From Fibrobacteria bacterium (GTDB taxonomy: Bacteria > Fibrobacterota > Fibrobacteria > UBA11236): 37,758 bases of DNA. A program made the position numbers and the translations under genes. The notes under the pieces were generated by a model. It saw only the letters and a list, made by a program, of their open reading frames with translations. It did not search any database and was not told where the DNA came from. Shown here piece after piece: positions 34,954-37,758 of the stretch; the stretch's first letter is position 1, and each line of letters opens with the position of its first letter. The DNA lies in the NCBI GenBank assembly GCA_017881725.1, contig JADGQO010000090.1:1-37758 (forward strand), written 5' to 3'.

Positions 34954-36164
34954 ACCCAGCCCAGCAAAAACCGATCATGCCCTGGGATTCCCGCCGGGAA
35001 AAAGATATCCGGCAAATCCTGGGCGAATTGAAAGCCCTGGAGGAGTCCGGTTATTTCGACGGCTTATCGCCATCGGCCGACCTTCCCGAAGAATTGCAAG
35101 CGGTAGGCGCCACGGATGCGAAGCTCGTGAAGTCCGCGCCGTTCATCCGGAAGGTTTCGCGATTTAGGCCCTTGGACCATCCCGTCCAGCCGTCCCTGCA
35201 TCAGTTCATGTCGCAATTGTCCGTGCATGATCGGACCGAAATTCATAAAACCGAAACGCATCGCAAGTTCCAGGACGCCGTGGGCCAGGTGCGCATTCTT
35301 TTCGGAAAATTGATGCGTGGGGAAATCGCATCCAATGCCTTGATCCGATCCATAGTCGGCTCCTTTATGGACACGTTCATGAAGGACAGGAACCTGATCG
35401 TCAATTTGGCCGCTGCGCCTTACGTGGGCGATGATTATCTCTATGATCATGCGCTTAAGCTTTGCCTCCTCTCCCTTTCCCTGGCCTCCTCCGTGGGCTA
35501 CTCGCGGGCGCAAGCCATCGAAGTGGCCCAAGGCGCGTTGCTCGCCGACGTGGGCATGATGCTGGTGCCGGAAAGAATACGCAACAAACGCGGGAAACTG
35601 ACCGACGGCGAACTCTTCGAAATCAAAAAGCATCCGCAACTGGGACTTACCCTGTTGGAACACGTGCACGGCCTTTCCGAAGCGACCCTGCTGGTGCCCT
35701 ACCAACACCATGAACGTCTGGGCGGAACGGGCTATCCGGATAAACGAGCGGGCAATAACGTCAGCAAATTTTCCCGCATCGTGAGCATCGCCGACGTATT
35801 CACCGCGCTGATTAACAAACGCACCTACCGCGAGTCCGTCGTGCCTTACCAAGCCATGGTCAGCCTTTTGTCCTTGGGCGGCCAGGGCCAATTGGACAGC
35901 GAGCACATCAAACATTTCCTGAAAGCCGTATCCATTTTCCCCCTGGGCTCTCTGGTACGTCTGGACAACGGGCGGGTCGGCAAGGTGATTGCTCCCAATC
36001 CCGTCGAGTTCACCAAGCCCTGGATATCGGTGCTGACGTCGGAGGACGGCGTCCTCCTCCAAAAAGACCGGGTCCACCAATTGGATTTGTCCTCATCCCA
36101 GGAAAAGATTATCGAAGCCCTGACGCCCCACGCCATCACCCATCACGTCCTGGATGGGTTTTAG
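34950..36164 (+). CDS. degenerate HD-GYP domain protein
   Basis: A 404-residue cytoplasmic protein. About 150 N-terminal residues of uncharacterised sequence precede an HD-GYP domain (about 155-320) with first His H167, H228, the HHE at 253-255, GTGYP (259-263) and a final Asp in VSIADVFTAL (D282). The HD pair reads AD (A199-D200, GALLADVGM), so a metal ligand is missing and cyclic-di-GMP hydrolysis is doubtful; the protein may instead bind the nucleotide. A C-terminal domain with SH3-like pattern (GSLVRLDNGRVGKVIAP) follows. Coupled to fapA (ATGA overlap); a terminator ends the operon. Confidence 0.85.
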   Translation: MNPAQQKPIMPWDSRREKDIRQILGELKALEESGYFDGLSPSADLPEELQAVGATDAKLVKSAPFIRKVSRFRPLDHPVQPSLHQFMSQLSVHDRTEIHKTETHRKFQDAVGQVRILFGKLMRGEIASNALIRSIVGSFMDTFMKDRNLIVNLAAAPYVGDDYLYDHALKLCLLSLSLASSVGYSRAQAIEVAQGALLADVGMMLVPERIRNKRGKLTDGELFEIKKHPQLGLTLLEHVHGLSEATLLVPYQHHERLGGTGYPDKRAGNNVSKFSRIVSIADVFTALINKRTYRESVVPYQAMVSLLSLGGQGQLDSEHIKHFLKAVSIFPLGSLVRLDNGRVGKVIAPNPVEFTKPWISVLTSEDGVLLQKDRVHQLDLSSSQEKIIEALTPHAITHHVLDGF

Positions 36165-36198
36165 CGGAAAACTCGCTTATCTTTTGGCTTAGGCCTGC

Positions 36199-36221
36199 CG
36201 TTGACGCCATCAACGTTTTTT
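36199..36221 (+). terminator. intrinsic terminator after the fapA/HD-GYP operon
   Basis: CGTTGA-CGCCA-TCAACG (6-bp stem, 5-nt loop) followed directly by six T, 35 nt after the HD-GYP stop. It is the clearest intrinsic terminator in the window. Confidence 0.8.
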
Positions 36222-36243
36222 AAGGCTTAACAAAGGGTAATGC

Positions 36244-36954
36244 ATGCGAGTGCTTTTTCGATTCCCGGCCGGAATAATGGCCTTTTCCGCTTTGGCGATT
36301 TTATTCGGTTGTCTCTCCAAGGAAAAAGGCAAACCCTTGAATTCCGGCGGCATGGTTCCGCCCTGGGACTCGGCGCATTTCCAACCCAAACGCCTGGAGG
36401 CCTTTAGATATGCCGGGCCGGACAGCCTTTTCGCGGTTTTCAAATCCATCGCCGAGATAGACAGCCAAACCGGTGATCAACGTTCGTGGGCCGCTTCCGA
36501 AAATCCGGTCGATACCTTGGGCATCGCGGCCGTATTCGACACAGGTTTCATTTTCCCGTCCACGCCGGAAGCTTCGCTACCTTATGCGTATGACGATTCC
36601 TTCCGGGACGACACCTTGTTCCGCAACGCGTTTGGAAATGGATTGTTCATGCAAGACCATCCCTGCGCGGCCATGTACGTACTCTCCGGTCAATTTCTCC
36701 ATCCCGCGCGGTGGCTGCGAGCGGGCATGAAAATGAACGAGGTGATAAAGGAGTTGGGTACGCCCCTGTACCGGCAAAACGGTGTGGTACGTTATCTATC
36801 CCGGCATGCCGGGAGTGGACTTGTGGAAAAAGGGGATACCGGTAACGTCTCAGTTACCCAGGGTTCGCCGCCCGTATTCGAGGGAATTAATTTCTATTTC
36901 CGATCGGACAGCCTTTTCGCGGCCGTGCTGCAGAAATCCCAGCCTTGCCATTAA
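36244..36954 (+). CDS. lipoprotein of unknown function
   Basis: A 236-residue lipoprotein; the signal peptide ends in lipobox ILFGC (Cys near 23). The mature part is polar and contains VDTLGIAAVFDTGFIFPST and a short helix with AGMKMNEVIKELGTPLYRQNG, which looks like the SmpA/BamE-type 'small lipoprotein' segment, though this is only a resemblance. AAAGGG lies 6 nt before the ATG. It is convergent with perR (9 bp apart). A copy of the dispersed palindrome lies inside (200-205, G-N-V-S-V-T). Confidence 0.75.
   Translation: MRVLFRFPAGIMAFSALAILFGCLSKEKGKPLNSGGMVPPWDSAHFQPKRLEAFRYAGPDSLFAVFKSIAEIDSQTGDQRSWAASENPVDTLGIAAVFDTGFIFPSTPEASLPYAYDDSFRDDTLFRNAFGNGLFMQDHPCAAMYVLSGQFLHPARWLRAGMKMNEVIKELGTPLYRQNGVVRYLSRHAGSGLVEKGDTGNVSVTQGSPPVFEGINFYFRSDSLFAAVLQKSQPCH
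36841..36858. repeat. dispersed palindrome GTAAC-N6-GTTAC, copy 7
   Basis: GGTAAC-GTCTCA-GTTACC with perfect 6-bp half sites, inside the lipoprotein gene. Confidence 0.75.
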
Positions 36955-36963
36955 CTTGGCGCG

Positions 36964-37422
36964 TTACTTGGGATTCGGCTTGGTTTTCTTTTTCAGCCTG
37001 GGGGCCGAACCCGCGACACGCGTTTCTTCACTGCGCGGTTTGGTCTTGCGGCAACCGCCGCATACGCCGACATAGTGGATGGTAACTTCATCGATTGCAA
37101 ATCCGTTCACGCCTTGGAGCCCTTCCGGAATCGCCGGGGATGCGGTTCCCAAGGCGTCATCGATGCGGCCGCATTGCCGGCACACCAAATGCCCGTGATT
37201 GTCCAGAAGCGGATCGTAACGGACCGCGTCGTCGCCAAAACGGATCAGCCGCAATTCTCCGGACTCGGTCAAATGCTTCAGGGCGTTGTAAACTGTCGCG
37301 AAACTCAAGCGGGGCGAATGCTTGGCCGATCGCTCATAAACTTCCCGCGCCGTGGGATGATCCAAACTGGCCCGCATGATTTCGAGTACGGTTTGCCGGT
37401 GCGGCGTGAGTTTACGTCCCAT
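36964..37422 (-). CDS. perR: Fur family peroxide-type regulator (PerR-like)
   Basis: A 152-residue metal-dependent repressor. The DNA-binding winged helix (about 1-65) includes TPHRQTVLEIMR and the recognition region RLSFATVYNALKHL. The dimerisation domain has D70, H76 and H78 (NHGHLVCRQC) for the sensing metal site and the structural zinc pairs C81-C84 and VCGGC, as in PerR/Fur proteins. I call it PerR from the aspartates around the sensing site, the operator it carries and its overall length; a Fur role is an alternative. A basic C-terminal tail (KKKTKPNPK) is extra. Peroxide oxidation would inactivate it, derepressing target genes. Likely autoregulated through the box in its promoter. Confidence 0.85.
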   Translation of the reverse strand: MGRKLTPHRQTVLEIMRASLDHPTAREVYERSAKHSPRLSFATVYNALKHLTESGELRLIRFGDDAVRYDPLLDNHGHLVCRQCGRIDDALGTASPAIPEGLQGVNGFAIDEVTIHYVGVCGGCRKTKPRSEETRVAGSAPRLKKKTKPNPK

Positions 37423-37428
37423 GGTAGT

Positions 37429-37457
37429 ATTTTAGAATTATTCTAATCATAAGGCAA
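37429..37457 (-). promoter_or_regulatory. perR promoter, leaderless geometry
   Basis: On the minus strand TTGCCT, 17-bp spacer, TAAAAT; the -10 ends 6 nt before the ATG, with no Shine-Dalgarno, so translation probably begins at or close to the transcript end. Confidence 0.55.
37432..37446. promoter_or_regulatory. PerR box overlapping the perR promoter
   Basis: TTAGAAT-T-ATTCTAA is a perfect 7-1-7 inverted repeat, the architecture of Fur/PerR operators (Bacillus consensus TTATAATNATTATAA). It covers the spacer and first bases of the -10, so the bound protein would block RNA polymerase. Confidence 0.75.
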
Positions 37458-37758
37458 TCAAAGAACTTGCATCAGAAAATCAAAGACCTTGCCATGAAGG
37501 CGGGAAACGGGAGTGGGTCCGACGCCGGTCCCGGCACGCGCTGAGTCGCTGCGACCCACGCCGACACGACGCCCGCACGGCCTTTTCAACACCCCGGCAC
37601 CCGGTTAGAGCAATTCCGCTTTTTATCCGAGCTAGTGTCTCGACTCCAAAATTTCGAAACGAAGGCGGCGAGGAATGGGGGTTCAGGGAAAGGCGCGCCA
37701 ACGCCGGAATAGCGGGACTATTCCAAGGAGGCGCAACGCAGCCCTGGGCCCCCAGGCC
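37458..37758. other. terminal stretch without recognised features
   Basis: No gene, RNA or repeat is supported. A 73-residue minus-strand reading frame (37480-37701) is Arg/Ser-rich, has no RBS and no conserved pattern. The extreme end contains a short palindrome, CCTGG-GCCC-CCAGG (37743-37756), near the window edge. Confidence 0.5.

Noticed and set aside
36950-36970. TTAAC-N7-GTTAC near the lipoprotein stop as another palindrome copy
   Set aside because: Spacer is seven, not six, and the first half site has a mismatch.
5401-37215. Isolated GTAAC or GTTAC half sites (for example 5415, 10811, 16410, 32748, 37081)
   Set aside because: Single half sites occur about as expected by chance and lack a partner at N6.
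37480-37701. Small minus-strand frame near the window end
   Set aside because: Arg/Ser-rich, no RBS, no conserved pattern.
1-37758. CRISPR array, tRNA or rRNA genes, IS elements
   Set aside because: No regularly spaced repeats, cloverleaf or conserved rRNA stretches, and no transposase or flanking inverted repeats found.

Overview
This is a GC-rich chromosomal segment from a Gram-negative-type bacterium: it carries lipoproteins, signal peptides, an FdhD, a HemA-type C5 heme pathway and a PQQ-type dehydrogenase. The large PKD/Ig-like lipoproteins, the exported helical-domain proteins beside them and a C-terminal domain resembling a type IX sorting signal make me favour the FCB assemblage, perhaps Fibrobacterota. 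That placement is inference. There are no rRNA or tRNA genes, CRISPR arrays or intact transposons. Most of the window reads as core chromosome with accessory exported proteins between about 23.9 and 33.4 kb.

Layout. 1-4.2 kb: the 3' end of pth, a coiled-coil zinc-ribbon gene, an exported protein and mutL. 4.2-7.2 kb: a sulfur assimilation operon on the plus strand (Rrf2 regulator, cysH, cysK, a MoeB/ThiF-like E1 enzyme) with start/stop overlaps between the first three genes. 7.4-11.8 kb (minus strand): an AT-rich gene remnant, a hybrid PAS histidine kinase, a TauE/SafE permease and a DJ-1 family protein. 11.8-16.1 kb: hslO, a pseudo-receiver/anti-sigma-type ATPase gene translationally coupled to dnaX, and ybaB. 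16.2-21.9 kb: a tetrapyrrole operon hemX-hemA-hemC-hemD-hemL with overlapping genes. 21.9-23.9 kb: a PhzF family enzyme and, convergently, fdhD. 23.9-30.4 kb (minus): two tandem copies of an apparently undescribed two-gene module (exported helical-domain protein with a C-terminal membrane anchor, followed by a PKD/Ig lipoprotein). 30.6-33.4 kb: an exported glucose/sorbosone dehydrogenase-like protein and a divergent secreted protein. 33.4-36.2 kb: a FapA-like gene and a degenerate HD-GYP gene with a near-consensus promoter and a clear terminator. 36.2-37.8 kb: a lipoprotein and a PerR-type regulator with its own perfect operator.

The main unexplained signals are these. (1) A dispersed palindrome, GTAAC-N6-GTTAC, occurs seven times exactly and several more times with one mismatch. 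By my composition estimate about 0.02 copies are expected. Most lie inside genes. (2) A run of twelve A in dnaX is placed so that slippage would give a gamma-sized product. (3) The duplicated exported module. (4) HemC with a 126-residue lysine-rich tail. (5) Several proteins with lost catalytic residues (MutL endonuclease motifs, the HD-GYP histidine, a receiver aspartate). (6) Promoters placed 6-8 nt from start codons, implying leaderless mRNAs. All counts and alignments were done by eye.
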